A stretch of DNA of 64,000 bases from Arthrobacter sp. Soil736 (GTDB taxonomy: Bacteria > Actinomycetota > Actinomycetes > Actinomycetales > Micrococcaceae), in assembly GCF_001428005.1 (NCBI RefSeq), contig NZ_LMSB01000023.1, positions 90,953-154,952 on the forward strand, read 5' to 3'. Below are positions 27,642 through 37,855 of the stretch, piece after piece. Below the pieces are notes generated by a model. The model was not told where the DNA came from. It was given only the letters and a program-made list of their open reading frames with translations, and did not search any database. The translations under genes were made by a program, and so were the position numbers. The first letter of the stretch is position 1; each line of letters opens with the position of its first letter.

Positions 27642-30377
27642 ATGTCAATTGAGCCACTGAGCTGGGGACGTGGGTCTACGGCGGGCGTGCTGGCCGGGCC
27701 AGCGGCTGCCGGCGGAACGGACCTTCAACGATGGTCGGTGCCGGCGCGCAGTGCAGACCTCGAAGCCATCCGCAATGCGCTGACGGATCCCGAGTCCCTG
27801 GGGGTAGTAATTACGGGTGCCCGGGGCGTGGGCAAATCCTCGCTCGCACGCACCGCGGTGGCAGAACTTGGCCCTGACGTTTGGGCGATTCAGCTCCGCA
27901 GCCCCCTGACCGGTTCACCGACCTCATACGGTTGCCTCGCTTTCCTGCTCGCCAGGCTTCCGCAATCGGCGATGGGTTCACCCACGGCCATCCTCCAAGG
28001 GATCACGTCCCTCATCCGCAGCGATGCCGCAGGCAGGGACTGCGTCATCACCCTGGACACCACCGGCATGATCGACGACATGAGCGCCGGCGTCCTCCTG
28101 AACATCATGCTCACGCGCACCGCCAGGGTGATCGCCATTGCCCCCGGTACCAGCGACCTTCCCGCAGATTTCCACTGGCTGCTCACAGACCGCCGGCTCA
28201 CCGAAGTGCGGCTGGAGAACCTTAACGAACTGCAGACCCGGCAGGTGCTGCTGACCCTGCTTGGCCACCGCGTGTCAGCCTCGCTCGTGAGTACCTACCA
28301 CGCCATCGTCGGCGGTAACCCGTTGCTGCTCAAAGCGCTCGTTACGGAGCAGCAGCAGTCAGGAAACCTCGTCCTGTCCGATTCCGTATGGACTTTGCGG
28401 GACAAGGTGGTGCTCGACGGCGCCACCGGCCTCGATGACATAGTCCGCTCCCGCTGGTCCCGTGAAACCCCGGAAACCCGCGAGGTCATCGAAATGCTGT
28501 CCTGTGCCCGCAGGGTGGCCCTGGCCCGGCTGACCGAGATCTACGGCACCGCCACCGTGGCCGACATGGAGGATGCCGGCCTGCTCACCGTGGGCGACAC
28601 CGAGGCCCGCTGGGTATCCCTAAGGGAACAGTACCTGGGGGACGTCGTCCGTTCCTGGTTGAGCATTTCGCGGCGGCGGGAACTCCGGGACCAGCTGCTG
28701 AACGGGGCGGAACCCGAGCTGTCCAACCTGTCCATGGAAGAGCGCATCGAATTCGCTGCCTGGACGCGGGAATGCCAGGCAGAACTCAGCCCGGCTTTGG
28801 CAGTTGCCGCTGCCGAGGCGGCCGTGCAGCTGTTCGACCCTCGGTTTGCGCTCAGCTGCCTCGAGAGCCTCAAGAGGACCGACGCCGAATGGGTCGTCGG
28901 GCAGCAGCACTCGGCCTCCGCCTACCTGCTGCTCGATCTGCCGCTGCAGGCCATGGCCGCCCTCGACGACATTTCGCAGGCGCAACTGGACCAGCTCGGC
29001 GTGGAGGAATTCGCCAACGCTGTGGCACACAAGTGCCGGGTCATGGTCTGGCTGCCGGAACTGACCGACAAAGTCCCGGCGGAGCTGGAAAAGGCGCGCG
29101 CGCGCCTGGGGGTGTCTCCCGGCATGGCCACCACCTGGCCCGAACCGCTGGGTGCCGCCCTGAACCGCCTCACGCTGACAGAGTTCGAATACAAGACCTT
29201 CATCGGCGACTATGCCCCCATGATCGAGGCGCTTGAGGAAGCTGCGGACCCGGCCACCAACAAGGACACGGGGTTCCGCATCCAAGCCTCCATGATCCTC
29301 ATGCAGGCCCTCTCCGCCGTCGGCAGGGAAATGGACGCCCTCCAGCTGATGAGGCGGGTTGGCGGCCAGCTTTCCGACGCCGGCCCCATGACCGGCCTCC
29401 GCGAGAGGTTCTCGATGACGGCCTTCGGTGTGCTGTTGCAGGCCGGCGAGTGGCAGCGTTGCCTGGACCTGGTCGGCCCGCCGAAAGGCCAGACGGAGCG
29501 CCGCCTAGCCCACCGGACGTCAGCCACCGAGCTGGCCACCGGAATCGCCTACGTCTATTCCGGCCGCGGTGCCGTTGCGCTTGATTCGCTGCTGTCCGCT
29601 GTGGCCCAGCTGGAGCTGCGCCCGGTCCTGAACATGCTCCAGGCAGCCTATGCAGCCACGGCCTTCGCGTACGCGCAGATCGGCAACGCGGGACAGTCCC
29701 GCAAGTACCTCGACAAACTGCGCGGCGCGAGGGGCCCCTGCAACTTCGGCACTCAGACCATCACCGATTTCTGCGCCGACATGGCCGGGAGGTGGCTTGG
29801 AGACACCGACGCCGTCAAGCGCCTGCTGGAGACAGCCCGGCGCGACATTGCCGCGGGCCGGTACACCCTCGCGGGGATCAGCCTGCTGGGTGCCACGGTC
29901 AACGGCACCGACGACGACTTCCGGCTGCTGGAGGAGGTCGCCGGCCATCGCCAGGGAAAGCTGGCCGAGATCTCCCGCCTGATCGCCGTGGGCAGCCGCA
30001 CCAAGGACGCCAAAGTACTCCTGGAAGGAGCGCACCTCGCTGCGGAGCTCGAACTCGATGCGGTGGAGGCGCGGTGCGTTGCGCTTGCCGTGGACTTTGC
30101 GCGGCACTCCGGCGATTCCGCCTCCGCCCGCATAGCGCAGGCCCGGCTGGACAACCTCACCGCCACAGTGCCCAGCCTGCCGATCATCCCGAGCAGCGGC
30201 AGCCCCCTCCTGACCGCCCGTGAGCGGCAGATTTCCCGGCTGGCAGGAAAGGGCGTCTCCAACCGCGATATTGCCTTGGAGATGGGCGTCTCCGTCCGCA
30301 CCGTAGAAGGTCACCTGTACCAGGTCTTCACGAAGCTCGGCGTGACTTCCAGGGGTGATCTGCCTGGACTCGTCTAA
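27642..30377 (+). CDS. Large STAND-type LuxR family regulator (first of pair)
   Basis: 911 residues. N-terminal P-loop ATPase with Walker A GARGVGKSS (59-67); CVITLDTTGMIDD is the probable Walker B. A long helical, repeat-like middle (about 330-840) resembles the TPR arms of MalT-type regulators. A C-terminal LuxR helix-turn-helix (about 850-908) contains LTARERQISRLAGKG and MGVSVRTVEGHLYQVFTKLG. ATG with AAGGAA upstream. It overlaps or abuts a second regulator of the same build. The ligand is unknown; no metabolic operon is attached. Confidence 0.92.
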   Translation: MSIEPLSWGRGSTAGVLAGPAAAGGTDLQRWSVPARSADLEAIRNALTDPESLGVVITGARGVGKSSLARTAVAELGPDVWAIQLRSPLTGSPTSYGCLAFLLARLPQSAMGSPTAILQGITSLIRSDAAGRDCVITLDTTGMIDDMSAGVLLNIMLTRTARVIAIAPGTSDLPADFHWLLTDRRLTEVRLENLNELQTRQVLLTLLGHRVSASLVSTYHAIVGGNPLLLKALVTEQQQSGNLVLSDSVWTLRDKVVLDGATGLDDIVRSRWSRETPETREVIEMLSCARRVALARLTEIYGTATVADMEDAGLLTVGDTEARWVSLREQYLGDVVRSWLSISRRRELRDQLLNGAEPELSNLSMEERIEFAAWTRECQAELSPALAVAAAEAAVQLFDPRFALSCLESLKRTDAEWVVGQQHSASAYLLLDLPLQAMAALDDISQAQLDQLGVEEFANAVAHKCRVMVWLPELTDKVPAELEKARARLGVSPGMATTWPEPLGAALNRLTLTEFEYKTFIGDYAPMIEALEEAADPATNKDTGFRIQASMILMQALSAVGREMDALQLMRRVGGQLSDAGPMTGLRERFSMTAFGVLLQAGEWQRCLDLVGPPKGQTERRLAHRTSATELATGIAYVYSGRGAVALDSLLSAVAQLELRPVLNMLQAAYAATAFAYAQIGNAGQSRKYLDKLRGARGPCNFGTQTITDFCADMAGRWLGDTDAVKRLLETARRDIAAGRYTLAGISLLGATVNGTDDDFRLLEEVAGHRQGKLAEISRLIAVGSRTKDAKVLLEGAHLAAELELDAVEARCVALAVDFARHSGDSASARIAQARLDNLTATVPSLPIIPSSGSPLLTARERQISRLAGKGVSNRDIALEMGVSVRTVEGHLYQVFTKLGVTSRGDLPGLV

Positions 30378-33120
30378 TGGCCGCGTGAAGGCGGAATCCG
30401 ACCAGAGGCAGCTCACGGGCCGCCGGGAAGCGATCGAGCACGTCTGCAGCATTATCCGCAGCCGGGCGAGCCAGGCTGTCTACCTCATGGCGGGGCCCGG
30501 CATCGGGAAGTCCTCGGTCACGGACGCCGTCAGCGAGAGGATGGCTGCGGAAATGACCATCCTGCGCATCCATGGCAGCTCCTCCCTCGCCAAGGTCCCC
30601 TACGGTGTGCTGGCCCCTTACACGGCTGAACTCCCCGCAGAAGAGGCGGACTCCCCGGTGGCCGTCCTCAGGGCGGTCTGGACTTATTTTCAGCAGCTCA
30701 AGGGGGTCAACGACGTTCCCCTGCTCCTTGTCGTGGACGACGCCCACCACCTTGACGACGCCACCGCAAGCCTGGTGGTGGACATGATGTCGGCCGGGTG
30801 GGCCAGCGTGCTGGCCGCCGGCCGTCCACGTCCCGGACTGCCGCAGGCACTGAACCAGCTGTGGTACGACGGCCTCGCTGAGCGCGTCGACCTCCGGCCC
30901 CTCACCGGGGACCAGGTGACAGAGGTAGTGGAACACACCCTGCAGGGGACTGTCCCGGCCAGCACCGTGCAATCGCTGTGGTCGGCTTCGGGCGGGAACC
31001 CCCTGCTCCTGAACTGCCTGCTCAGCGATGCGGTCGCGGACGGGACCCTCGTCAAACGCAACGGGATCTGGCTGCTCCTGGGACCTCTGCCGGCCGACGG
31101 GCCCAGGCTCTCTGACGTCGTCGTCAAGGATCTCCTCCGCAGAACTCCGGAGGAACAGGATGCCCTGCGGGTCATCGCGCTCGCCGAACCCGTGCAGCGC
31201 AGCCTGATCGAAGACGTGTGCGGAGCCGCCGTTGTGCGGTCCCTCCTGGATAACCAGATCGTGAGCGAATCCACCGGCCGGCAAAGCGAACTGCGGCTGT
31301 GGCATCCCATCCTGGGCCAATCCATGCGGCACCAGGTGTCAGTCTCCAGGAGCCTGCAGCTGCGACAAAAACTGAACGGGTACCTTGACACCCGGAATGC
31401 CGGAGCCGAAGGCAGACTGCGGATGGTCGAGTGGTCACTGGAGTGCGGCATGGACGTGCCTGATCCGGACCTGCTGGACGCCGCGCTGCTGGCCGTGACC
31501 ATGTTCAACAATGCCGGTGCCCGCCTCATGACGGCACACGTCCGGACCCCGGAACTGCTGGCGCATGGACAGTCCATCACCGCGAGGGCACTCTTCAACG
31601 AAGGCAAGTACCGGGAAGCCGCGTCCCTTCTGGACGGGTGCTGGCTTGAGCTCGCCGGAGATCCTGAAGCTCCGCACATTCTCATGCTCAGGGCGTCGGC
31701 CCATTTGGCGCTGGGCAAGTCCGCCCAGCTCCTTCGCGCCGAATCCCGGCACCAACTCGAAGGCGCCGGACTCGAGGCGGCGGATTCCTGGCAGGACCGG
31801 ATCCACGGGCTGCTCGAGCTGGCTGACGCCGGCGATCACGAGGGGATACACAAAGTCATTGCCGCACTCGGGTACGCGGGCGTTGCCGGCGCCGGATCCG
31901 GGGCGGCGGGCACCACCGGGGAGACCACAGGTGGGCCGGGCAGTGAACGGTCCAGGGCAGACCTCCGTGCCGCGTCTGTCAGCGAGACCACCCACGCGGT
32001 GGCTCAGGCCCTGCTGGCCCAAACCCTGGTGTCGGCCGGGCTGGCACACCAGGGTCACGCAGCCGCCCTGGCAGCGGCACCTTCGTTGCCGGCACTGCAC
32101 GGAGGCCTGTATTTCTTCAATGAGTTTCTCCTGACCCGCCTTGTCACGGCGTCGCTGGCTGCCGGCAACTGGGAGAATGCGGAGCATGAGCTGTCGACGT
32201 ACCCGCCGGAGCGGGCCGAGGGGGCAGCCACATTTGGCGGCGGAATCCAGGTGCTGCGCGGCCTGGGGTTCCTGCGGCAGGGGCAGCTGGAACGCGGCTA
32301 TCAGGTTCTCCTGCCTGCAGTCGAGGCCCTTCGCGTCAACGATCCACTCCAGGAGTTCAGGTTCGGCTCGGCGCTGGCCTTCTACGCGGCAGCGCGGCTG
32401 GGGGATACCGCCCAGGCCAAGCGGCTCGAACAGGACTTCATCGCCGCAAGGCATGCCAGCGGCCCGGGATGCGATCTCCTGGCGGAGGCGTATGCGGCCG
32501 CGGCAGCCGAGTATCTGGACCGGAAGGGCAGCGGGCTGGACAAACTCCGGGAGCTCGCGGCGTCAGACCCTGTTGCGGCCCAGCCGGGCATCAGGATGGA
32601 ATGCCTGATCCTATGTTCCGATCTGGGCGACCGGTCGGTCATCCAGGAGATTGCTTCGCTGGCCGGTGCCGTTGAAGGCCGCTGGGCGGCCGGGTGGAGG
32701 CAGCTGGCCCAGGCGTGGGCCTCGGAGGACGCTGACGTCCTCATGGAGACCGCCGCGGGACTGGAAGAAGCCGGCCTGATCAACCTGGCGCGTGAGGGAT
32801 ACGCCCGGGCAGGTGCCCTGCTGGACGGCGCCGGGGAGCGGCGGCGCGCCCGCCAGGCCGTGGCCCACCGGGAGAAGTGCGACGAGGAGCTGGGCGAGCG
32901 ATTCAGGGAGAGCCCGTTCATCGCCTCGGTCCCGAGTGTCCACCTGACCCGCCGCGAGCGGGACATCGTGGAGCTGGCAGTGCAGGGGCTGTCCGACCGT
33001 GAGATCGCCCAGCAGCTCATGGTGTCGGTCAGGACCGTCGAAGGCCACCTGTACAGGAGCTACGTCAAACTTGGCGTCCGCCGGCGGGATGAGCTCGCCC
33101 TGGCCCTGCCGAAAAAATAG
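30355..33120 (+). CDS. Large STAND-type LuxR family regulator (second of pair)
   Basis: Up to 921 residues. Walker A AGPGIGKSS (46-54), Walker B LLLVVDDAHHLDD (about 119-131), helical middle with a Gly/Thr-rich insert near 515-540, and a C-terminal LuxR helix-turn-helix with LTRRERDIVELAVQG and LMVSVRTVEGHLYRSYVKLG. The GTG at 30355 overlaps the upstream gene by 23 bases; GTG 30385 is an alternative start just past its stop. Either way the two genes are likely co-transcribed. The same architecture in tandem suggests ancient duplication. The stop is followed by an imperfect copy of the last 17 bases. Confidence 0.9.
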   Translation: MICLDSSNGRVKAESDQRQLTGRREAIEHVCSIIRSRASQAVYLMAGPGIGKSSVTDAVSERMAAEMTILRIHGSSSLAKVPYGVLAPYTAELPAEEADSPVAVLRAVWTYFQQLKGVNDVPLLLVVDDAHHLDDATASLVVDMMSAGWASVLAAGRPRPGLPQALNQLWYDGLAERVDLRPLTGDQVTEVVEHTLQGTVPASTVQSLWSASGGNPLLLNCLLSDAVADGTLVKRNGIWLLLGPLPADGPRLSDVVVKDLLRRTPEEQDALRVIALAEPVQRSLIEDVCGAAVVRSLLDNQIVSESTGRQSELRLWHPILGQSMRHQVSVSRSLQLRQKLNGYLDTRNAGAEGRLRMVEWSLECGMDVPDPDLLDAALLAVTMFNNAGARLMTAHVRTPELLAHGQSITARALFNEGKYREAASLLDGCWLELAGDPEAPHILMLRASAHLALGKSAQLLRAESRHQLEGAGLEAADSWQDRIHGLLELADAGDHEGIHKVIAALGYAGVAGAGSGAAGTTGETTGGPGSERSRADLRAASVSETTHAVAQALLAQTLVSAGLAHQGHAAALAAAPSLPALHGGLYFFNEFLLTRLVTASLAAGNWENAEHELSTYPPERAEGAATFGGGIQVLRGLGFLRQGQLERGYQVLLPAVEALRVNDPLQEFRFGSALAFYAAARLGDTAQAKRLEQDFIAARHASGPGCDLLAEAYAAAAAEYLDRKGSGLDKLRELAASDPVAAQPGIRMECLILCSDLGDRSVIQEIASLAGAVEGRWAAGWRQLAQAWASEDADVLMETAAGLEEAGLINLAREGYARAGALLDGAGERRRARQAVAHREKCDEELGERFRESPFIASVPSVHLTRRERDIVELAVQGLSDREIAQQLMVSVRTVEGHLYRSYVKLGVRRRDELALALPKK

Positions 33121-33137
33121 CCCTGCCGAAGAAGTAG
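33104..33137 (+). repeat. Tandem copy of 17 bases across a stop codon
   Basis: The last 17 bases of the LuxR gene, including the TAG, are repeated with two changes directly afterwards; a weaker third echo lies near 33160-33176. The rest of 33121-33580 shows no gene I can support. Confidence 0.6.
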
Positions 33138-33587
33138 CTGCGCGGCCACGAAGTCGCTCTGCCCAAGAAGTAGCCCCTGCCACCGAAGCACCCCCAGCCG
33201 CCTGCGCTGCCTGTCGCGCCTGCGTAGCGCCGACTATCCTGCCGCGAACCCGTACACAGACGTGCCCGGTTTCCGCGCCGTCCCGGGAGCCGCAGGGCCG
33301 CCTGCGCGGACCAGTAGTCGATTCCCCGAAAAAACGAGTACACATTACTCGTGCCGGAAATGGCTGTGCGCGATTAACTAAGAGAGGCAGCAGAAGCGGT
33401 GATTAAGTGCACCGCCTCAGCTGCCGCCAGGCAGTGCAGGTCTCGATCCGCATACTTCCCGCCGCAGCAGTGCTCCGGGTGAAGACGGGGCCGGCGACGT
33501 CAGAGCCTTCTGAGACCGAGGCTCTCCCCCCAGCCGTCGCCGGCCCTTATACGTAGTAGGCGTGCCGGAGGATTCCGGCGCAGTCAG

Positions 33588-33614
33588 GGCGGCCTTTCCC
33601 GGGGAAGGGCCGCC
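33588..33614 (+). terminator. Terminator hairpin upstream of sufS
   Basis: Thirteen-base arms 33588-33600 and 33602-33614 with one wobble, followed by TTTACT. It may insulate sufS from upstream transcription or act as an attenuator in its leader. Confidence 0.5.
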
Positions 33615-33669
33615 TTTACTGTGCTGTGGGACAATTGAGAGGTACCTCAAGGCACCCCAAGGAGTCCCA

Positions 33670-34995
33670 TTGGCCGTCGTATCAACGCCACCCACGCTCT
33701 CGCGTGCCCTTCCCGCCATGGACAACGCGGAAGTCCTGCGGATCCGGAACGACTTTCCCGTACTGGACCAGCTGGTCAATGGCCGTCCGCTGATCTATCT
33801 GGACTCCGGTGCCACATCACAGAATCCGCTGAGCGTCATCGAGGCCGAGCAGGAGTTCTACGAGCAGCGGAACGCCGCCGTGCACCGCGGCGCCCACCAC
33901 CTTGCCGTTGAGGCCACGGAAGTATTCGAAGACGCCCGGCAGACTGTGGCCGACTTCGTCGGCGCGCAGTTCGAGGAAACAGTCTGGACGTCCAACGCCA
34001 CCGAGGGCCTGAACCTCATCAGCTACGCGCTCTCCAACGCCAGCCTGTGGGCGGCCCAGGGACGCGGGGACGCGCGGCTGCGGGAACTGGCCCTTGGGCC
34101 GGGCGACGAGATCGTGGTCACCGAAATGGAACACCACGCAAACCTGATTCCATGGCAGGAACTGGCCTACCGGACCGGCGCCACGCTGCGGTACATCCCG
34201 ATCGACGACTCAGGGTCGCTGCGCATGGACCAGGCCGCGGAAATCGTGGGGGAGCGCACCAAGCTGCTGGCCTTCACGCACGCCTCCAACGTGCTCGGCA
34301 CGATCAATCCGGTCAGTGAACTCGTGGCCCTGGCGCGCCGCGCCGGTGCCTTGGTGGTGCTGGATGCGTGCCAGTCGGCGCCGCACCTGTCCCTGGACGT
34401 CAAAAAGCTGGACGTCGACTTTGCCGTATTTTCGGGCCACAAGATGCTCGGCCCCACCGGCATCGGCGTGCTGTACGGCAAGCAGGAGCTCCTGGACCTG
34501 CTGCCGCCCTACCAGACCGGCGGGTCCATGATCACCACCGTGACCATGGAACGGGCCGAATACCTTCCCTCGCCGCAGAGGTTCGAGGCAGGGACACAGA
34601 AGATCTCCCAGGCGGTGGCACTTGCGGCCGCGGTCAATTACCTGACGGAAACCGGAATCGACCGCGTACACCGCTGGGAGTCAGAACTCGGCCAGCGCAT
34701 GGTGGCTGGCCTCGAAGGCATCGACGGTGTCCGCGTTCTGGGCCCGGCCGCGGGCCAGGACCGCATTGGCCTGGCAGCGTTCGACGTTGCCGGCGTCCAC
34801 GCCCATGACGTCGGCCAGTTCCTGGACGCACGCGGAATCGCTGTCCGCGTGGGCCACCACTGCGCCCAGCCACTGCACCGGCGCCTTGGCCTGACGGCCA
34901 CCACGCGGGCAAGTGCCTACTTGTACAACACCACCGACGACGTCGACGAATTCCTGGATGCAGTGTCCGGGGTCCGCGCCTACTTCCGGGCCTAG
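33670..34995 (+). CDS. sufS: SufS-type cysteine desulfurase
   Basis: 441 residues, PLP enzyme that mobilises sulfur from cysteine for Fe-S assembly. PLP lysine in SGHKMLGPTGIGVLYG (Lys258), catalytic Cys in VGHHCAQPLHRRLG (Cys398), and the YLDSGATSQNPLSV N-terminal signature are seen. The start is taken as TTG 33670 because AAGGAG is 5 bases upstream; ATG 33718 (MDNAEVLRIR) would give 425 residues. Followed after 31 bases by sufU, its usual partner, giving a two-gene unit separate from any sufBCD operon. Confidence 0.95.
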   Translation: MAVVSTPPTLSRALPAMDNAEVLRIRNDFPVLDQLVNGRPLIYLDSGATSQNPLSVIEAEQEFYEQRNAAVHRGAHHLAVEATEVFEDARQTVADFVGAQFEETVWTSNATEGLNLISYALSNASLWAAQGRGDARLRELALGPGDEIVVTEMEHHANLIPWQELAYRTGATLRYIPIDDSGSLRMDQAAEIVGERTKLLAFTHASNVLGTINPVSELVALARRAGALVVLDACQSAPHLSLDVKKLDVDFAVFSGHKMLGPTGIGVLYGKQELLDLLPPYQTGGSMITTVTMERAEYLPSPQRFEAGTQKISQAVALAAAVNYLTETGIDRVHRWESELGQRMVAGLEGIDGVRVLGPAAGQDRIGLAAFDVAGVHAHDVGQFLDARGIAVRVGHHCAQPLHRRLGLTATTRASAYLYNTTDDVDEFLDAVSGVRAYFRA

Positions 34996-35026
34996 CGCCC
35001 GGCTATACGAAGACAGGTACTTGAGC

Positions 35027-35476
35027 ATGAGCCTCGACCAGCTTTACCAGCAGATCATCCTGGACCATTCCAAGGCCAGGCATGGCAGCGGCCTGTCGGA
35101 GACGCCAGCTCCCGACGGCGCGTCCACCGGCCAGTCGCACCAGCTGAATCCCGTCTGCGGCGACGAGGTCACCCTGCGTGTTGCGGTGGACCACGGGACC
35201 GTTGCCCAGCTGGCGTGGGACGGTGCCGGCTGCTCGATCTCGATGGCGTCCGCGTCCGTGCTGAGCGAGATGGCTGAAGGCATGTCCGTGGATGAACTGC
35301 GCTCGGTGATCGGCAACTTCCGCGAGGTCCTGCGCTCGCGCGGAAAAGTCCACGCCGATCCCGAAGTCCTGGGCGATGCCGCCGCGTTTGAGGGCGTGGC
35401 CCGCTACGCAGCGCGGGTGAAGTGCGCCATGATCTCCTGGGTTGCCGCGGAGGACGCCCTGAACCAGGCGGCGTAG
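35027..35476 (+). CDS. sufU: SufU/NifU-like Fe-S assembly protein
   Basis: 149 residues; zinc-dependent sulfur acceptor from SufS. Conserved Cys44 with Asp46 (NPVCGDEV), Cys69 (GAGCSIS) and Cys133 (VKCAMISW) are the expected ligands, and LYQQIILDHSKARHG opens the fold. ATG at 35027, with weak AGACAGG upstream. Directly follows sufS. Confidence 0.96.
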   Translation: MSLDQLYQQIILDHSKARHGSGLSETPAPDGASTGQSHQLNPVCGDEVTLRVAVDHGTVAQLAWDGAGCSISMASASVLSEMAEGMSVDELRSVIGNFREVLRSRGKVHADPEVLGDAAAFEGVARYAARVKCAMISWVAAEDALNQAA

Positions 35477-35495
35477 CAGTTCAGTTGTTGGCCGC

Positions 35496-35549
35496 TCCGG
35501 TCAGCCCTGTCTTTCCGGTCAGCCCTGTCTTTCCGGTCAGCCCTGTCCA
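35496..35549. repeat. Three 18-bp tandem repeats at the nhaA stop codon
   Basis: Units 35496-35513, 35514-35531 and 35532-35549, nearly identical. Because 18 is a multiple of three, each copy supplies an in-phase TGA for nhaA (35537-35539, 35519-35521 and 35501-35503 on the minus strand). Confidence 0.9.
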
Positions 35550-36895
35550 GTCCGCTCGAAAACATCCGGCACGCCGTCGCCGTCGTCGTCCCGCTTTTCC
35601 TCAAGCTCCACCCGGCGGTAGTGCCGGTTTCGGGCCTTAAGCACGACGGCGGCAATCGCCGACGCCGTCAGCGAGCCGGCCAGGATGGCCACCTTCGCGT
35701 GATCGTCGTGCACCGAACCGGGTCCGAAGCTCAGTTCAGCGATGAGCAGGGACACCGTGAAGCCCACCCCCGCGAGGAGCGAAAGTCCGGCAACGTCGAT
35801 CCACTTCAGCCCGTCGTCGAGCTTTGCCCGCGTGGTTTTGGTGACGGCGTAGGTGGCACCGAAGACGCCGATCGCCTTGCCCGCGACCAGAGCGGCCACG
35901 ATTCCCAGCGCCACGGGGTCGGCGAGGGCGGAGGCGATCCCCGCGGCTCCGCCGATCGCGACCCCGGCGGAGAAGAAGGCGAAGACGGGCACCGCAAAGC
36001 CGGCGGAGACCGGCCGCAGCACGTGCTCCAGTCGTTCGGCCATGCCCTGGGCCGGGCCGCCGCCATGGCCTTGGCCGGCGGCCCCTGCCCGCACCGGGCG
36101 GCGGTCCTGCCTCGAAACGAGAACCGGGACGGTGAACCCGAGCAGGACGCCGGCCACGGTGGCGTGGATCCCCGAGGCATGCACAAGGGCCCAGGTGGCC
36201 GCCGCCAGCGGTACCAGCAGGTACCAATGGCTGATGCGTTTCTGCACCAGCAAGGCAAAGAGCGCCAGCGGGACCAGGGCGGCCAGCAGGAAAACGGGCT
36301 GCAGGCCGGCGGAGTAGAAGAATGCGATGATGGCGATGGCGATCAGGTCATCCACCACGGCCAGCGTCAGCAGGAAAGTCCTGAGCGCGGCCGGGAGGTG
36401 GGTATTGATGACGGCCAGCACGGCCAAGGCGAACGCGATGTCCGTGGCTGTGGGGATCGCCCAGCCCCTGAGGGCCTCGGCACCCTGGCTCCAGGTCACC
36501 GCGGAGTAAATGATGGCCGGCACGGCCACTCCGCCCGCGGCCGCGGTCACGGGAACGACTGCCCTGGAGGGTCTGCGGAGTTCGCCGGAAACAAACTCCC
36601 GCTTCAGTTCCAGTCCGGCAATGAAGAAGAAGATTGCGAGCAGGCCGTCCGAGGCCCAGTGGCCCACGCTTAGCCGCAGATGCCACGGCTCAAAGCCCAG
36701 TTCCAGGTCCCGCAGGCCGAAATAGGCGCCTGCTGCAGGGGAATTGGCCCAGATCAGGGCGGCGGCCGTGGCTGCGAGGAGCAGGGCCCCGCCCACCGTC
36801 TCCAGCCGGAGGATGGCTGTTATCCGGAGGTATTCCCTATAGGTGGAGCGGCTAAAGACCGGGCGTGCACGGGAAGGAAGGGGCGGCTTGGCCAC
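35537..36895 (-). CDS. nhaA: Na+/H+ antiporter NhaA
   Basis: 452 residues, electrogenic sodium/proton exchanger in the membrane. About twelve hydrophobic helices; the transport-site motifs [15 protein letters not shown] and [16 protein letters not shown] (paired Asp) are clear, as is [13 protein letters not shown] near the end. The C-terminus is a charged tail ([12 protein letters not shown]) that may bind a metal. GTG start at 36895 with AAGGAG about 8 bases upstream. Normal length. Convergent with sufU. Confidence 0.96.
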   Translation of the reverse strand: MAKPPLPSRARPVFSRSTYREYLRITAILRLETVGGALLLAATAAALIWANSPAAGAYFGLRDLELGFEPWHLRLSVGHWASDGLLAIFFFIAGLELKREFVSGELRRPSRAVVPVTAAAGGVAVPAIIYSAVTWSQGAEALRGWAIPTATDIAFALAVLAVINTHLPAALRTFLLTLAVVDDLIAIAIIAFFYSAGLQPVFLLAALVPLALFALLVQKRISHWYLLVPLAAATWALVHASGIHATVAGVLLGFTVPVLVSRQDRRPVRAGAAGQGHGGGPAQGMAERLEHVLRPVSAGFAVPVFAFFSAGVAIGGAAGIASALADPVALGIVAALVAGKAIGVFGATYAVTKTTRAKLDDGLKWIDVAGLSLLAGVGFTVSLLIAELSFGPGSVHDDHAKVAILAGSLTASAIAAVVLKARNRHYRRVELEEKRDDDGDGVPDVFERTGQG

Positions 36896-37084
36896 TGGGG
36901 CTCCTTGCTCAGGGGGTCGGCAAACGTATTGCCGACCAGACTTCCCGGCGCACCTTTGTTGCCAGCTTAGCGGAGGCAGCCCGGCCGCGACAGGCAGGCC
37001 GGTCGCGACAGTCGACCTGGCGGCCGGGACAGCAGAACCCCCGGCCGCGTCAGCAGGCCGGGGTTCTGTCCATAGCGGCGCCGC

Positions 37085-37306
37085 TCAGCCGAGCAGCGCC
37101 GCGATGCCGATTCCGGCCGTGGCGGCACCCAGAACCATGGATACCGCCACGAGCACCACGTGGACTGTGAGGAACTTCGTGGCCTTTCCGGCGGCGTCCC
37201 GCGCCCGCGGGTCCTTCATCACCCGGCGCAGGAACTGCGGCCACACCACGAGCGACCAGAAGCCGGAGATGATCAGGATCCAGGCCAGTACGGCGGGGAC
37301 GTCCAT
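37085..37306 (-). CDS. SCO4848-family small membrane protein
   Basis: 73 residues with two helices (about 5-22 and 47-70) flanking a basic loop. ILIISGFWSLVVWPQFLRRV and FLTVHVVLVAVSMVLG match the pattern I know from SCO4848-type proteins of actinobacteria, function unknown. ATG start 37306, only 4 bases after the preceding DUF2505 stop, so the two form an operon. Confidence 0.85.
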   Translation of the reverse strand: MDVPAVLAWILIISGFWSLVVWPQFLRRVMKDPRARDAAGKATKFLTVHVVLVAVSMVLGAATAGIGIAALLG

Positions 37307-37310
37307 GGCG

Positions 37311-37808
37311 TTAGTGGCTTTCGAGCCAGGCCTGGGCCTGCTGGGACTGGATGTTCAGCGCCTTGCCCACCATGGGCTCGGCTGCTTCGGCAATCTTGCC
37401 GCCCAGGAACGGGACGGAGGACGTGACGCTGCCCTCAAGCTCCACGCGGGTGCTGCCGCCGTCAGCCACGAGGCGCTGGACTGCCGTGACATCGAGGGGG
37501 GCTCCCGCGATCTTGAGGGAGATGTTGCTCTGGCGGGAGCCGTCGGCGGCCGGGGCGTCCCAGTTCTCCACCTGGGTCACCTTGAGTGTTTCACCCACGA
37601 ACTTGCGGGCGATTTCCGGCAGGCGGGTGGTGGGGAGGGTGCGTACCGAGGTGGTGCTGAAGGCGCCGGCAACATCACCGTCCACGGTGAAGGACTCGAG
37701 GCTGCCGCCCACGAATTCGCTGGTGTGGCGCTGGAAGTCCTCGTTGGCGAAGACTTCAGCGACCTTGTCGACGCCGTGGGGAAGGGTAGTGGATGCACTC
37801 AGTGCCAT
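37311..37808 (-). CDS. DUF2505 domain protein
   Basis: 165 residues, a START/SRPBCC-like lipid or ligand-binding fold by family. Begins MALSASTTLPHGVDKVAEVF and ends with a helix (KALNIQSQQAQAWLESH), as in other DUF2505 proteins; no signal peptide. Upstream partner of the SCO4848-like gene. ATG start at 37808 has GGAGGATCC just upstream. Function unknown. Confidence 0.88.
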   Translation of the reverse strand: MALSASTTLPHGVDKVAEVFANEDFQRHTSEFVGGSLESFTVDGDVAGAFSTTSVRTLPTTRLPEIARKFVGETLKVTQVENWDAPAADGSRQSNISLKIAGAPLDVTAVQRLVADGGSTRVELEGSVTSSVPFLGGKIAEAAEPMVGKALNIQSQQAQAWLESH

Positions 37809-37855
37809 GGATCCTCCATTGTTGTGGGGTCAGAACGCTTTTTGCTCCCAACATC

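Noticed and set aside
27642-33120. Biosynthetic gene cluster around the LuxR pair
   Set aside because: Flanking genes are pth and sufSU housekeeping genes; no synthase or tailoring enzyme is present.
32999-33406. 135-codon plus-strand frame after the second LuxR gene
   Set aside because: It begins inside the LuxR gene in another frame and has Arg/Ser/Pro-rich shadow composition.
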